64,000 bases of DNA from Pseudomaricurvus sp. HS19 (GCF_009857815.1 NZ_WVVW01000012.1:62001-126000); one strand, 5' to 3'; positions 32,820-41,856 are shown, numbered from the stretch's first letter. Made by a program: numbers and translations. Notes: generated by a model from the sequence alone, not told the origin.

Positions 32820-33674
32820 TTAGTGGCTCTGCATATTGCGGATGTCCCTTGGGGTAATGCAGGCCAGTACGCCACCGTCACAGGGAATGTCGACACCGGT
32901 CAGGTAACCCGCTTTATCGCTGGCACAAAAGGCCAGCAGTTCCGCCACCTCCTCCGGCTTGCCGAAACGTTTCAGGGCGGAGTAATTCACCAGCTCACCG
33001 GAACCGGTCTCTTTTTCAAGGCGTCCCATCTCGGTATCAAAGCTGCCCGGCGATACGGCTACCACACGGGCACCCTTGCTGCCAAAACGACCGGCGATTG
33101 ACTTGCTGTACCAGCTGACAAAATTCTTGCTCAGGGCATAGGCGACACCGGTGCGCGCCTTTTTGGGAAAGAAGTTGGTGACAAACAGCATCCGTTTCAG
33201 GAAACGACCGATATCACTGTGGGCGAGGCGATAACCACGGCTGGGGATCAGAAAGCCCGGCAGCATATGGCCCGACACGGATGAGACGTTAACCATGGCG
33301 AAGCCTTCGTCAGCCAGCCGGTAGAACGCCTCATTAATGTTGATGGTGCCCACCGCGTTCACTTTCCAGATGGTGCCGGGATCGGCCATCTGCGGGCTGA
33401 GGCCGGCAGTGTGTATAACCGAGCGTACCCTGCCCAAGGATGCCGCCGTCTGCACCAGCGCTTCCACGGATTTGCGATCGGTGATGTCGCAGCGCTCGGC
33501 GTCACAGGTAATGCCGGCGGCGATGAGCTCTTCCCGGGCGGCATCCAGCCGGGCCTGGTTTACGTCGCAGATGAGAATATGGTGATCACGGCCCATAAGA
33601 CGGGCCGCGGCCAATCCCATGCCCCCGGCGCCACCGGTAATAACGGAGAGGTTTTTGCTTGTCTGTTCTTCCAT
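32820..33674 (-). CDS. Short-chain dehydrogenase/reductase
   Basis: A 284-residue NAD(P)-dependent SDR. The coenzyme glycine motif is SVITGGAGGMGLAAARLM, the active-site Ser is in MVNVSSVSGHM, and the Tyr/Lys pair is in YALSKNFV. An Asp after strand 2 (LICDVNQ) favours NAD. A 30-40 residue insert between the Ser and Tyr (from GFLIPSRGY to KKARTGV) is typical of the 3-alpha-hydroxysteroid dehydrogenase-like SDRs. The substrate is unknown. It is upstream of the GFA gene, perhaps in one transcript. Confidence 0.9.
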   Translation of the reverse strand: MEEQTSKNLSVITGGAGGMGLAAARLMGRDHHILICDVNQARLDAAREELIAAGITCDAERCDITDRKSVEALVQTAASLGRVRSVIHTAGLSPQMADPGTIWKVNAVGTININEAFYRLADEGFAMVNVSSVSGHMLPGFLIPSRGYRLAHSDIGRFLKRMLFVTNFFPKKARTGVAYALSKNFVSWYSKSIAGRFGSKGARVVAVSPGSFDTEMGRLEKETGSGELVNYSALKRFGKPEEVAELLAFCASDKAGYLTGVDIPCDGGVLACITPRDIRNMQSH

Positions 33675-34068
33675 GGACTCTGCTGTGCTGTCAGGTGAGT
33701 GGTGTATCCCGGGCTAATCCGGTACTGTCGGTAGTGAAGCTGTTCCAGACAGTACCGGCAAGCACGCCGGCGCTATGGACTAAGCACATTAGGTAGGTAA
33801 TAAAGAAAAAGCAAACGACGATTTTTTGAGCAATGGTTCCCGTTTTCCTGCCATGCCGACAGTGAGACAGCTCTCGCAGGGAACCGGGTTGCTGTCTCCC
33901 GGTCACTGACTCATCGTCGCGTTTCTCTTTTTTGGTTGCCCGGTTTTTGAACACTCCGCACAAAGATTCGTCGCTATTGGTGCCGGCGCCCGGGCCTGCT
34001 TGCACTGGGCGGGGGAAAGGGCTATACAGCTCCGCCAATTGTTTCCGGAAAAAGTGACCGCTGATTGT
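33675..34068. other. 394-base gap between divergent SDR and minC
   Basis: No gene is seen. It holds a perfect inverted repeat (33719-33758, listed) and a looser one, GGTTCCC (33834) with GGGAACC (33879). Promoters for the SDR gene and minCDE should both lie here. Confidence 0.5.
33719..33758. repeat. 11-bp perfect inverted repeat upstream of the SDR
   Basis: CCGGTACTGTC and GACAGTACCGG flank an 18-base spacer, starting 45 bases before the SDR start. No T tract follows on either side, so it looks like an operator or leader hairpin rather than a terminator. Confidence 0.5.
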
Positions 34069-34842
34069 ATGAGCACCGTCGAAAACAGCATGCTGGAAAG
34101 CCAGCCGCCATCCAGCTTTCGCCTGAAGGCCGGCTTGTTCCCCCTCACCCTGCTGGAAGTGCAGGGCCTGGACAGGCAGAGCTTCGAGCGCGAACTGCAA
34201 CTCAAAGTGGCCGAAGCGCCGGCGTTTTTCCAGCAGACACCGGTCATCCTCAGTTTTGATGCAGACGCCCGGGGCGATATGAGCCTGGCGGAACTGGTAG
34301 AGTTGTGTCGCACCCAGGGGCTGGTGCCGGTGGTGCTGCGGGGTGGCAGCGAGGAGTTGCAACAGCAGGCGCTGCAGCAGGGCCTGGCACTGATGCCGGA
34401 GGGGCGCAGCCGGGCAGCGAAGGCTGAGCCCGAACCGTCGCCTGCCGAAGATGTCCCGGAGCCGGCCGCGCCCGCTGCCGAAGACGAGCCCTCTGCGCCA
34501 GTGCCCGGCGGTGGCGGCAATCGCGTGATTACCACGCCCATTCGTTCCGGGCAGCAGGTATACGCCGCCGGAGGCGACCTGATCGTGTTGTCATCGGTAT
34601 CTGCCGGCGCTGAAGTGCTGGCTGACGGCAATATACATGTCTACGGGCCGCTGCGTGGTCGCGCATTGGCCGGTGTTCGCGGTGATACCGGCGCCAGAAT
34701 TTTTTGCCAGAGTCTTGAGGCGGAACTGATTTCCATTGCCGGAGATTTCCAGCTGTCGGATGATCTGCGTGGCAAGCTGTGGAAGCAGCCGGTGCAGATT
34801 TGCCTCAGTGACCAAAAACTTACCGTTGAGCCACTGGCTTGA
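34069..34842 (+). CDS. minC: Septum site-determining protein MinC
   Basis: A 257-residue inhibitor of FtsZ ring formation. Residues about 12-115 are the N-terminal inhibitory domain ([34 protein letters not shown]). A Pro/Glu/Ala-rich linker runs to about 165. The C-terminal beta-helix that binds MinD follows ([16 protein letters not shown], then [17 protein letters not shown] and [10 protein letters not shown]). The ATG at 34069 is the best placed start, though its ribosome site is weak. First gene of minCDE. Confidence 0.94.
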   Translation: MSTVENSMLESQPPSSFRLKAGLFPLTLLEVQGLDRQSFERELQLKVAEAPAFFQQTPVILSFDADARGDMSLAELVELCRTQGLVPVVLRGGSEELQQQALQQGLALMPEGRSRAAKAEPEPSPAEDVPEPAAPAAEDEPSAPVPGGGGNRVITTPIRSGQQVYAAGGDLIVLSSVSAGAEVLADGNIHVYGPLRGRALAGVRGDTGARIFCQSLEAELISIAGDFQLSDDLRGKLWKQPVQICLSDQKLTVEPLA

Positions 34843-34925
34843 GCGTCTGTCTCTTAGCCGTGGTGTTCACTCAACCTCACAGGACTGCCACAGGGCAGCA
34901 CTGATACAGAAAAAGGACTGTAATC

Positions 34926-35738
34926 TTGGCCAAGATCATTGTTGTTACATCGGGTAAAGGTGGCGTCGGTAAAACCACAACCAGCGCAGCCATCAGCAGC
35001 GGGCTTGCCTTGCGAGGGCACAAGACCGCGGTTATCGATTTTGATATCGGTCTGCGCAACCTGGATATCATCATGAACTGCGAGCGGCGCGTGGTGTATG
35101 ACTTCGTTAACGTCATTAATAACGAAGCGACCCTGAAGCAGGCGCTGATCAAGGATAAGCGGGTGGACAACCTGTTTATCCTGCCGGCCTCCCAGACCCG
35201 GGACAAGGATGCCCTCAGCAGCGAAGGTGTGGAGCGGGTTCTCAATGAGCTGGCTGACGATGGTTTTGAATACATCATCTGTGATTCGCCCGCCGGTATT
35301 GAACACGGTGCATTTATGGCACTCTACTTCGCGGATATGGCGATCGTGGTTGCTAACCCGGAAGTCTCTTCCGTACGCGACTCCGACCGTATCCTGGGTA
35401 TCCTGCAGAGCAAATCCCGTCGCGCCGAGAAGGGCGAGCGCGTGGAAGAGTGCCTGCTGATTACCCGTTACAACCCGGAGCGGGTGGCGAAAGGTGAAAT
35501 GCTGGGGGTCACCGATGTGGAAGAGATTCTGGCCACCAAACTGCTGGCGGTAATTCCGGAGTCCGAATCCGTGCTCAAGGCCTCCAACCAGGGGGTGCCG
35601 GTGATTCACGATAAGGAATCCAAAGCCGGCCAGGCCTACGATGACGCCGTTGCCCGACTGCTGGGTGAAGAGCGTGACCACCGCTTTGTTGAAGTGGAAC
35701 ACAAGGGATTGTTTCAGCGATTGTTCGGGAGGAAGTGA
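34926..35738 (+). CDS. minD: Septum site-determining ATPase MinD
   Basis: A 270-residue membrane-cycling ATPase. It has the deviant Walker A KGGVGKTT near the start ([15 protein letters not shown]), the dimer Asp region [11 protein letters not shown], and a C-terminal amphipathic membrane helix ([10 protein letters not shown]). The start is TTG at 34926, with AAAAAGGA upstream, giving [10 protein letters not shown] like other MinD proteins. It overlaps minE by one base. Confidence 0.96.
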   Translation: MAKIIVVTSGKGGVGKTTTSAAISSGLALRGHKTAVIDFDIGLRNLDIIMNCERRVVYDFVNVINNEATLKQALIKDKRVDNLFILPASQTRDKDALSSEGVERVLNELADDGFEYIICDSPAGIEHGAFMALYFADMAIVVANPEVSSVRDSDRILGILQSKSRRAEKGERVEECLLITRYNPERVAKGEMLGVTDVEEILATKLLAVIPESESVLKASNQGVPVIHDKESKAGQAYDDAVARLLGEERDHRFVEVEHKGLFQRLFGRK

Positions 35739-35992
35739 TGAGCATCTTTGACTATTTCCGCAGTAACAAACAGGATTCGGCGGCCGTAGCCAAGGAGCGC
35801 CTGCAGATCATCGTGGCGCACGAGCGCAAGCAGCGTAATCAGCCCGATTACCTGCCTAAGCTGCAGCGGGAACTGCTGGAAGTGATCCGCAAATACGTCG
35901 AAATCGAACAGGACCAGATAGATGTTCAACTGGAGCAGAACGATGACTGCTCCGTGCTGGAACTCAATATCGTCCTGCCCGAAGCCCGCTAG
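35738..35992 (+). CDS. minE: Cell-division topological factor MinE
   Basis: An 84-residue regulator that stimulates MinD ATPase. The N-terminal membrane helix and anti-MinCD region ([11 protein letters not shown] then [16 protein letters not shown]) are followed by the topological-specificity domain ([20 protein letters not shown]). The ATG at 35738 shares a base with the minD stop; GGGAGGAA gives a good ribosome site. Confidence 0.96.
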   Translation: MSIFDYFRSNKQDSAAVAKERLQIIVAHERKQRNQPDYLPKLQRELLEVIRKYVEIEQDQIDVQLEQNDDCSVLELNIVLPEAR

Positions 35993-36058
35993 GGCAATCA
36001 GGCTTGACTGCCGGCCGCACCCCGGGCCGGCAGTGACAACTTCCTGTCATCACCCCCG

Positions 36059-37060
36059 TCAGAGTTTCACCATCAGGTTGGCAATATCGAGCATGCGGTT
36101 TGAGTAGCCCCACTCGTTGTCATACCAGGCCATCACTTTCACCAGTTTGTCTTCCACCCGTGTCTGGCTCGCGTCAAAGATGCACGAGGTAGGGTTGTGG
36201 TTGAAGTCGATGGAGACCAGCGGTTTGTCGTTCCATGCCACTACACCGGCAGGCAGGCGGGTGACGGCATCCTGCATCAGCTGGTTGACCTCGTCGGCGC
36301 TGGTGGCGCGTGCGGGAATAAGCACCAGGTCCACCAGTGACACGTTGGCGGTGGGCACACGCACTGCCAGCCCATCCAGTTTGCCCGCCAGCTGCGGCAG
36401 CACCTTGCCTACCGCACCCGCCGCCCCGGTTTTAGTGGGGATCATGGATTGCGGCGCCGAGCGCGAGCGGTAGAGATCCTTGTGCAGTTTGTCGATCAGG
36501 TTCTGGTCGTTGGTGTAGGCGTGGATGGTGGTCATATAGCCCTGCTCAATGCCAATTCCCTCGTGCAGGACTTTGGCCATGGGAGCCAGGCAGTTGGTGG
36601 TACAGGAGGCGTTGGAAACAATGCGTTGATCCGCCTGCAAGCTGTCATGGTTCACGCCATAGACCACCATGTTATCCGCATCGCCCACCGGGTAGGCCAC
36701 CAGCACTCTTGCCGCGCCTGCGTCCAGTTGCGGCTGCAGTAGCTCGCGCTTCTTGAATTTGCCGCTGCACTCCAGCACCAGGTCAATCTGTAACTCCTTC
36801 CAGGGCAGGGCGGCGGGATCGGCTTCCGAGATCAGCTTGATCCGGTCGCCATTCACAATCAGCTCGTCCCCTTCCAGTTCCACGTCGGCGGCGAAAATGC
36901 CGTGGGTGCTGTCGTACTTGGTCAGGTGCTGGCTTACCTCGGCCGGAGCCAGATCGTTGATGGCGACAATTTTCAGGTGCGGATAGAGCTTGCTTTCATA
37001 CAGTGCCCGCAAAATATCGCGACCAATGCGCCCATAGCCATTAATTGCCAGACGTTTCAT
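36059..37060 (-). CDS. gap: Glyceraldehyde-3-phosphate dehydrogenase, type I
   Basis: A 333-residue NAD-dependent glycolytic/gluconeogenic enzyme. It starts MKRLAINGYGRIGRDILRAL, has the catalytic Cys in SNASCTTNCLAP and the His in TIHAYTNDQ, and ends with WYDNEWGYSNRM. The middle (MIPTKTGAAGAVGKVLPQL) is GapA-like rather than erythrose-4-phosphate dehydrogenase-like. The ATG at 37060 sits five bases after AAGGAG. It converges on minCDE and is an independent unit. Confidence 0.92.
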   Translation of the reverse strand: MKRLAINGYGRIGRDILRALYESKLYPHLKIVAINDLAPAEVSQHLTKYDSTHGIFAADVELEGDELIVNGDRIKLISEADPAALPWKELQIDLVLECSGKFKKRELLQPQLDAGAARVLVAYPVGDADNMVVYGVNHDSLQADQRIVSNASCTTNCLAPMAKVLHEGIGIEQGYMTTIHAYTNDQNLIDKLHKDLYRSRSAPQSMIPTKTGAAGAVGKVLPQLAGKLDGLAVRVPTANVSLVDLVLIPARATSADEVNQLMQDAVTRLPAGVVAWNDKPLVSIDFNHNPTSCIFDASQTRVEDKLVKVMAWYDNEWGYSNRMLDIANLMVKL

Positions 37061-37293
37061 ACGCACTCCTTTGTGAATGATGACAGGTCAGGGATGGTGA
37101 TCTTCCGTGTGCAGCAGTCAGTGTGGTGACAGCCAAAGCCACAGCCTAATGGAAAACAGGGCTGGAGAGGGTTGCGTCAGATCATTGTGCGCCAACTTTA
37201 CGCTGTCGATGTTGCAAAAAGCTGCTCAGGTAACGGGTGCGATCAATCATGCAATTACCTTGCCCTGATGTGCAGGCTGGTGCCAGGGTCGTC

Positions 37294-38391
37294 TTAGGGC
37301 ACCATGCGCACCGGTACCCGGCGGGCGCCCCAGCGTCCCGGCTCTGCCTCAAAAACACCGGCGCACGATGTGCCGCAATGGGGGCAAGCGCCGTTGGCGT
37401 CCAGGTGCCATTCCTGCAACTGATACCAGTCGCGCACGATCAGCGGTGTACCGCAGTGATGACAGTTGGTGGTGTCGCCGTCCTTGTCATGCACATTGCC
37501 GGTGTAGACATAGTGCAGGCCCGCCTGCATGGCGATCCGGCGGGCGCGACTGAGGGTTTCCTGCGGGGTGTGGCCGATGTGGGTCATCTTGTAGTCGGGG
37601 TGGAAGGCGGAGAAGTGCAGTGGCACCTCCGGTCCCAGCTCCTCGCACACCCATTGGCTCAGGGCTTCCAGTTCCGCCTGCGAGTCGTTTTCGCCGGGAA
37701 TCAGCAGGGTGGTAATTTCCAGCCAGGTATTGGTCTCATGGCGGATATATTGCAGGGTTTCCAGCACCGGCCCCAGTTCGCTGCCGGTGAGCTGGTGGTA
37801 GAAGCGCTCGCTGAAGGCCTTCAGGTCAACATTGGCTGCGTCCATATAGGGGAAGAACTTCGACGCCGGTTCCGGGCAAATATAGCCGGCGGTGACCGCC
37901 ACTGAGCGGATATCACTTTCGTGGCAGGCGTTGGCGGTGTCTACGGCGTATTCGAGGAAGATCACCGGGTCGTTGTAGGTAAAGGCCACGCTGCGACAGC
38001 CCATCTCATCGGCGCGCCGGGCGAGGGTGGCGGGGCTGGCCTGGTCGGCCAGGGTGTGCATCTCCCGCGATTTGCTCATGTCCCAATTCTGGCAGAATTT
38101 ACAGGCGAGATTGCATCCGGCTGTACCGAATGAGAGGACAGGTGTTCCGGGAAGAAAGTGATTGAGGGGCTTTTTCTCTATAGGGTCAATGCAGAAGCCG
38201 CTGGAGCGGCCGTAGCTGGTGAGCACCATATGGTTGTCGAGGCGACCGCGCACAAAGCAGAGGCCGCGCTGCCCCTCCCGCAGTTTGCAGTAGCGTGGGC
38301 AGAGGTCGCACTGGATGCGGTCATCCGCCAGCCAGTGCCAGTGTTGCGCGTTCACCACGTTGCTGTCGCGCAGGATGGGAGAGTCGCTCAC
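37294..38391 (-). CDS. amrS: AmmeMemoRadiSam system radical SAM enzyme
   Basis: A 365-residue radical SAM protein. The 4Fe-4S/SAM motif is CNLACKFCQNWDMSK, and extra Cys pairs near the N-terminus (CDLCPRYCKLREG, GLCFVRG) and C-terminus (CHHCGTPL, CPHCGTSC) suggest metal sites. AmrS proteins co-occur with Memo-like and AMMECR1-like proteins, here encoded divergently. They are proposed to modify RNA or protein, but the reaction was not known to me. The start is GTG at 38391. It faces amrB across 108 bases containing a dyad. Confidence 0.92.
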   Translation of the reverse strand: MSDSPILRDSNVVNAQHWHWLADDRIQCDLCPRYCKLREGQRGLCFVRGRLDNHMVLTSYGRSSGFCIDPIEKKPLNHFLPGTPVLSFGTAGCNLACKFCQNWDMSKSREMHTLADQASPATLARRADEMGCRSVAFTYNDPVIFLEYAVDTANACHESDIRSVAVTAGYICPEPASKFFPYMDAANVDLKAFSERFYHQLTGSELGPVLETLQYIRHETNTWLEITTLLIPGENDSQAELEALSQWVCEELGPEVPLHFSAFHPDYKMTHIGHTPQETLSRARRIAMQAGLHYVYTGNVHDKDGDTTNCHHCGTPLIVRDWYQLQEWHLDANGACPHCGTSCAGVFEAEPGRWGARRVPVRMVP

Positions 38392-38419
38392 GGCCAGTCA
38401 CCTGTCTGTTTTTTGTGCA

Positions 38420-38456
38420 CTTGATAGTTATGGTGCCAGCACCTATATCTATCAAG
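38420..38456. promoter_or_regulatory. Extended dyad between amrS and amrB
   Basis: CTTGATAG (38420) and CTATCAAG (38449) form an 8-bp inverted repeat, and inside them GGTGC CA GCACC (38432-38443) forms a second one with the same centre. It fills the middle of the 108-base divergent gap, as an operator for both genes would. Confidence 0.55.
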
Positions 38457-38499
38457 GTCAGGGATGCATTTTTAGTTACCGCGGCGAGGAAAACGATCC

Positions 38500-39294
38500 A
38501 TGCACAGCAGTATCCGTCCGGCCGCTGTCGCCGGTCTCTTCTATCCCCGGGAAAGCGGCGAGTTAGCGCAGCTCCTGCAGGGATACCTGTGCCAGGCTTC
38601 TGTCCCGGAAGGACGTGGTCGTCCCCTTGCGATTGTTACCCCTCACGCCGGCTACGTTTACTCCGGCAGTACCGCCGCGGTTGCCTGGGCCAGCGCTTCG
38701 TCCTGGGCAGATCAGATACAACGTGTGTTACTGCTGGGGCCCGCTCACAGGGTGGCCTTGAGGGGCATAGCCACCAGTCCCGCGGCTGCGTGGCAGACGC
38801 CTCTGGGGGCTGTGGCCCTGGACCAGCGTGGTGCACGCCAGTTGCAGGAGTTGCCGTTCGTTGTGGAGTCGGCCCTGGCCCACGCGGAGGAGCACAGCCT
38901 GGAAGTTCAGGTGCCTTTTATCCAGACTCTCTACCCCCATGCGCAGTTGTTGCCTCTGCTGGTAGGTGATGCCAGTCCTGAAGAGGTGGCGGAGTTGCTG
39001 CGTCCATACTGGCACGACCCGCATACATTGATTGCCATCAGTACCGATCTCAGCCACTACCACGATTACGCTACAGCCCAGCAGCTCGATGGCAGCACGG
39101 CACTGGCCATTGAGCAGCGGCGCTGGTCGGTGATTGGTCCCGAGCAGGCTTGTGGCTGCCGTGCGCTCAATGGCCTGTTGCAGTTGGCGGGTGAAGAGGG
39201 GCGGCCGGTGCAGACACTGGCACTGTGTAATTCCGGCGATACCGCCGGCGATAAACGCCGGGTGGTGGGTTACGGTGCCTTCGTGGTGCATTGA
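38500..39294 (+). CDS. amrB: AmmeMemoRadiSam system protein B (Memo-like)
   Basis: A 264-residue member of the MEMO1/LigB-like family. RPAAVAGLFYPRESGELAQL is the classic start, TPHAGYVYSGSTAAVAW carries the metal-binding His, and ISTDLSHYHDYATA the other. MEMO proteins resemble iron dioxygenases. Read away from amrS and followed four bases later by the amrA region. Function in the system is not established by the sequence. Confidence 0.93.
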   Translation: MHSSIRPAAVAGLFYPRESGELAQLLQGYLCQASVPEGRGRPLAIVTPHAGYVYSGSTAAVAWASASSWADQIQRVLLLGPAHRVALRGIATSPAAAWQTPLGAVALDQRGARQLQELPFVVESALAHAEEHSLEVQVPFIQTLYPHAQLLPLLVGDASPEEVAELLRPYWHDPHTLIAISTDLSHYHDYATAQQLDGSTALAIEQRRWSVIGPEQACGCRALNGLLQLAGEEGRPVQTLALCNSGDTAGDKRRVVGYGAFVVH

Positions 39295-39303
39295 GGGGTG
39301 CGT

Positions 39304-39897
39304 ATGCAGATGATAGATGTCACTGCCCACGGGCGCAGCCATCCGCAGATCAACAGCGACGACCAGATGCGGTTGCTGCAACTGGCGCATGATGCCATCG
39401 CTCATGTGTTGAAAACCGGCGAAGAGTTGGCGGTGGACAAGAAATCCTGGCCCGACTACCTGCGTCGTCCGGCAGCTACTTTTGTCACCCTGAAAATGCA
39501 CGGCAAGCTGCGGGGCTGTATCGGTACCCTGGAGCCGCATCGCTCCCTGGTAGAGGATATCCGCAGTAATGCGGTTAGCGCCGCGTTACACGATCCGCGT
39601 TTCCCACAACTGCTGCCGTCAGAGTTTGCTGATGTGGAGATCAGTGTGTCGGTACTGGGAGAGGCGGAAGCGGTGAGCTTTCGCTCCTGCCAGGAATTGG
39701 AGGGATTGCTGCGCCCGGGGGTGGACGGTTTGATACTGGAGTCCCATGGCCGTCGCGCCGTGTTTCTGCCCCAGGTGTGGGACAACCTGCCGCAACCGGG
39801 GGAGTTTATTCGTCAGCTGAAACAGAAGGCCCACCTGCCGGAAGACCTGGAGCCGCCGGAACTGTGTGGCAAAATCTTTCAGGTGCAATATTTCTGA
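39304..39897 (+). CDS. amrA: AmmeMemoRadiSam system protein A (AMMECR1-like)
   Basis: A 197-residue AMMECR1-domain protein. The signature KLRGCIGTLEPHRSLVEDI is present, with KSWPDYLRRPAATFVTLKM before it and DGLILESHGRRAVFLPQVW after. The ATG at 39304 is favoured over a GTG at 39298 since GAGGGG lies five bases before it. It directly follows amrB. Together with amrS the full three-gene set is present. Confidence 0.93.
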   Translation: MQMIDVTAHGRSHPQINSDDQMRLLQLAHDAIAHVLKTGEELAVDKKSWPDYLRRPAATFVTLKMHGKLRGCIGTLEPHRSLVEDIRSNAVSAALHDPRFPQLLPSEFADVEISVSVLGEAEAVSFRSCQELEGLLRPGVDGLILESHGRRAVFLPQVWDNLPQPGEFIRQLKQKAHLPEDLEPPELCGKIFQVQYF

Positions 39898-40100
39898 GCA
39901 AGGTTGTTCATTGCCGCCGTGTTGCCCTTCTTTTATACCCCCGTGAAATCTGTTTTCTCTCTCGTTTAAATCCAATTCGCGAAAACTGACGCCAATAATC
40001 TGTTGTGCCGGCTTTGGGGCTGGGTAATCCCTGTGGATGTGCCAAACTGATTGCAGGGGCCGGTTGAGATTCCGGTAGTGCCGATCTTCCTGCAGGGATG

Positions 40101-41357
40101 TCAAAGATCCGTTAACAGCAGGGCATTGAGGCAGTGTGCGGTCAGGTCTACCTGCATCAGGGGCTGTTCCCTGGACAGGATAAACGCACCCTGATGTCTG
40201 GTTGCCTCATCAGCGTAGGTGTTCATTTCGTCCTCTGATTCTGCAAACTGCTCATCAATTTGCAGCTGTCGATTAAAGGCCATTTCCCTGGCCAAATAGT
40301 CAATGGCGGTGTGTGTCAGGGTTTGTGGTTCGTGTTTGCGGTCGGTCATGATGTTGGCAAAGGTGGCGATGCCTTCAATCGTGGCGCAGCTGTTGGTGCC
40401 GGAGTGCGCAAGATTTCTCTCTTCTGCAAACAGCCATTCGGACATGGCCACGGCAAAGTCGTAGTAACGTTTGTCACTGGTGCTGTCCAGGCGCACCTTC
40501 AAGCCCATCATTCCCCAGGAGTAGAACAGCTTGTCAGGGCGCTCCTGGTGGCTTTGGAGCAGGTAGTCTTCGAGGTCCGGTAAAGTGGTGTCCATGTCGG
40601 GGTCTCCCGGAAAGGCTGCCTGATATTCGGCGAATGCCAGCCACGTTTGTCCATTCACATAGGGTGATTCAGACAGGTAGTGAGGCGCCTCCCTGACTCC
40701 ACGGCCATCAACCATCAAGGCCCGCAGTCCATCTTTCCAGTGGCGGATGTCGGCATCAAACCGCTCGTCCCCGGTCATGTTCCGGTATTTCAGGGCGGCA
40801 ACCAGGGTGAGTGCGGTTGCCCCCGGCAACGCGCGCTCGTAATCCTGGTGGGCTGTGACAAGTTTTCCGGGACCTTCCGTTGAGAACAGCAGGCCGGATT
40901 TGTACAACGGTTCCCTGAGCGGACGCCACAGCTGCCAGCGATTGTAGAGACCGATGGTTTCGAGAGTGCGTTGTAAATAGCCCTTGCTGATCGGAACAGA
41001 ATGACTGGCGGCCATCTGCAGGAACCTGACTATGGCTTTCTCTGTAGAGGGATCCCGGGTGTGCTCCAGATAGACCGCCAAAGCGAAAAGCGCACAGCTC
41101 TGTCGCACCAGGTTTACGCCGGAGATGTCATCCATGCTCGTCGACTGGCCGTTACTGAAATCGAAATCGTAAGGAAACAGGCCGGCTTCCGTCTGGTTGC
41201 GAAGGAGCTGTGCGGCAGCGTAACCGGCTTGTCGCAAGTTCTCCGGCGGGGATTTTCCGCCAGCTGTGCCCGGGTCGGAGTCGGCCAGCGCGCTGCTGCC
41301 GATAAGCGTCATCATGAAGACAAGAATAGAAGTGTTCAGGCCGTATTTTCTAATCAC
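40101..41357 (-). CDS. Secreted helical-repeat (alpha/alpha-toroid-like) protein
   Basis: A 418-residue protein with a signal peptide (MIRKYGLNTSILVFMMTLIG, cleavage near ALA-DSD, residue 25). The rest is rich in amphipathic helices with repeated hairpins: GLFPYDFDFSNGQSTSMDDI, ALFALAVYLEHTRD, TALTLVAALKYRNMTGDERF, GTNSCATIEGIATFANIM. This recalls glycosyl-hydrolase or D-glucuronyl C5-epimerase-type toroid folds. I cannot name a catalytic site. It starts with GTG at 41357 and is divergent from the exosortase/short-substrate operon, so it may act on extracellular glycans there; this is inference. Confidence 0.7.
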   Translation of the reverse strand: MIRKYGLNTSILVFMMTLIGSSALADSDPGTAGGKSPPENLRQAGYAAAQLLRNQTEAGLFPYDFDFSNGQSTSMDDISGVNLVRQSCALFALAVYLEHTRDPSTEKAIVRFLQMAASHSVPISKGYLQRTLETIGLYNRWQLWRPLREPLYKSGLLFSTEGPGKLVTAHQDYERALPGATALTLVAALKYRNMTGDERFDADIRHWKDGLRALMVDGRGVREAPHYLSESPYVNGQTWLAFAEYQAAFPGDPDMDTTLPDLEDYLLQSHQERPDKLFYSWGMMGLKVRLDSTSDKRYYDFAVAMSEWLFAEERNLAHSGTNSCATIEGIATFANIMTDRKHEPQTLTHTAIDYLAREMAFNRQLQIDEQFAESEDEMNTYADEATRHQGAFILSREQPLMQVDLTAHCLNALLLTDL

Positions 41358-41404
41358 ACGCGATTATCCCGGGAGCAGCGTAGTGTCGGAGCAACGATCC
41401 CGGC

Positions 41405-41432
41405 TGATGATCACTCTGGTTCTGGATCATCA
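41405..41432. promoter_or_regulatory. Inverted repeat TGATGATC / GATCATCA, possible enhancer
   Basis: A perfect 8-bp inverted repeat with a 12-base spacer, about 130-155 bases before the inferred start from the -24/-12 element. The position fits an upstream activator site. Confidence 0.4.
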
Positions 41433-41533
41433 CGCCCGGGCCTATCTGTTTTGTGTCGATTTTTTATACAGATCTGTCGGTGTTCAATAGTCTCAATTTT
41501 GTAACATATTGTTTATTAGGTGAGTTTCCGGTC

Positions 41534-41548
41534 TGGCATCAATTATGC
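41534..41548 (+). promoter_or_regulatory. Possible sigma-54 promoter of the short-substrate operon
   Basis: TGGCATCAATTATGC has GG at 41535-41536 and GC at 41547-41548, 12 bases apart, with a good -24 box (CTGGCAT) and a weaker -12 (ATGC rather than TTGC). Exosortase/PEP-CTERM genes in other bacteria are known to depend on RpoN with PrsK/PrsR. No such regulator is encoded nearby. Confidence 0.4.
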
Positions 41549-41664
41549 CTTCACTCTGAAGCCCCTTTTTTCAGGGTGGCCTTCGGGCCTGGTGGCTTGC
41601 ACCCGGATAGTGGCAGCTGTGTTCGAGTTTTAAAGTTGAACAGGAATCCAAGGAGGATCCTCAT

Positions 41665-41847
41665 ATGCTGAAACATATTAAACATCAGGCATTATTTCTA
41701 GGTTTTTCGGCCATAACCGCCGCGCAGGCGTTTGCACAGGAGCAGCCGGATGGTGTGCGGGCGCTGCCTTTTGGCGATGGCGCTTTGGTTGCCGCGGCTG
41801 CCGCCTGTGGTGTCGCGCTGGTGTGGCTGGCTAGCAGGAAGAAATAG
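41665..41847 (+). CDS. Minimal exosortase-substrate-like protein A
   Basis: A 60-residue protein: signal peptide (cleavage near AFA, residue 24), about nine residues, LPFGDG at 34-39, a membrane helix with Cys48 and Trp54, and a SRKK tail. The motif, helix and basic end form a tripartite C-terminal sorting signal like PEP-CTERM or IPTL-CTERM but with a different motif. A very strong AAGGAGGATCC site precedes the ATG. It is first of five similar genes followed by an exosortase gene. I do not recognise a named family. Confidence 0.8.
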   Translation: MLKHIKHQALFLGFSAITAAQAFAQEQPDGVRALPFGDGALVAAAAACGVALVWLASRKK

Positions 41848-41856
41848 ACCGACTTG

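Larger units (their letters stand above)
41358..41664. other. 307-base divergent control region of the exosortase locus
   Basis: No gene is seen. It contains an inverted repeat (41405-41432) and a possible -24/-12 promoter (41534-41548), both listed. A long AT-rich stretch at 41458-41520 lies between them. AAGGAGGATCC immediately before 41665 is a strong ribosome site. Confidence 0.55.

Noticed and set aside
36059-37060. Erythrose-4-phosphate dehydrogenase (epd)
   Set aside because: The middle section and C-terminus are GapA-like, and no pgk or fba gene is adjacent.
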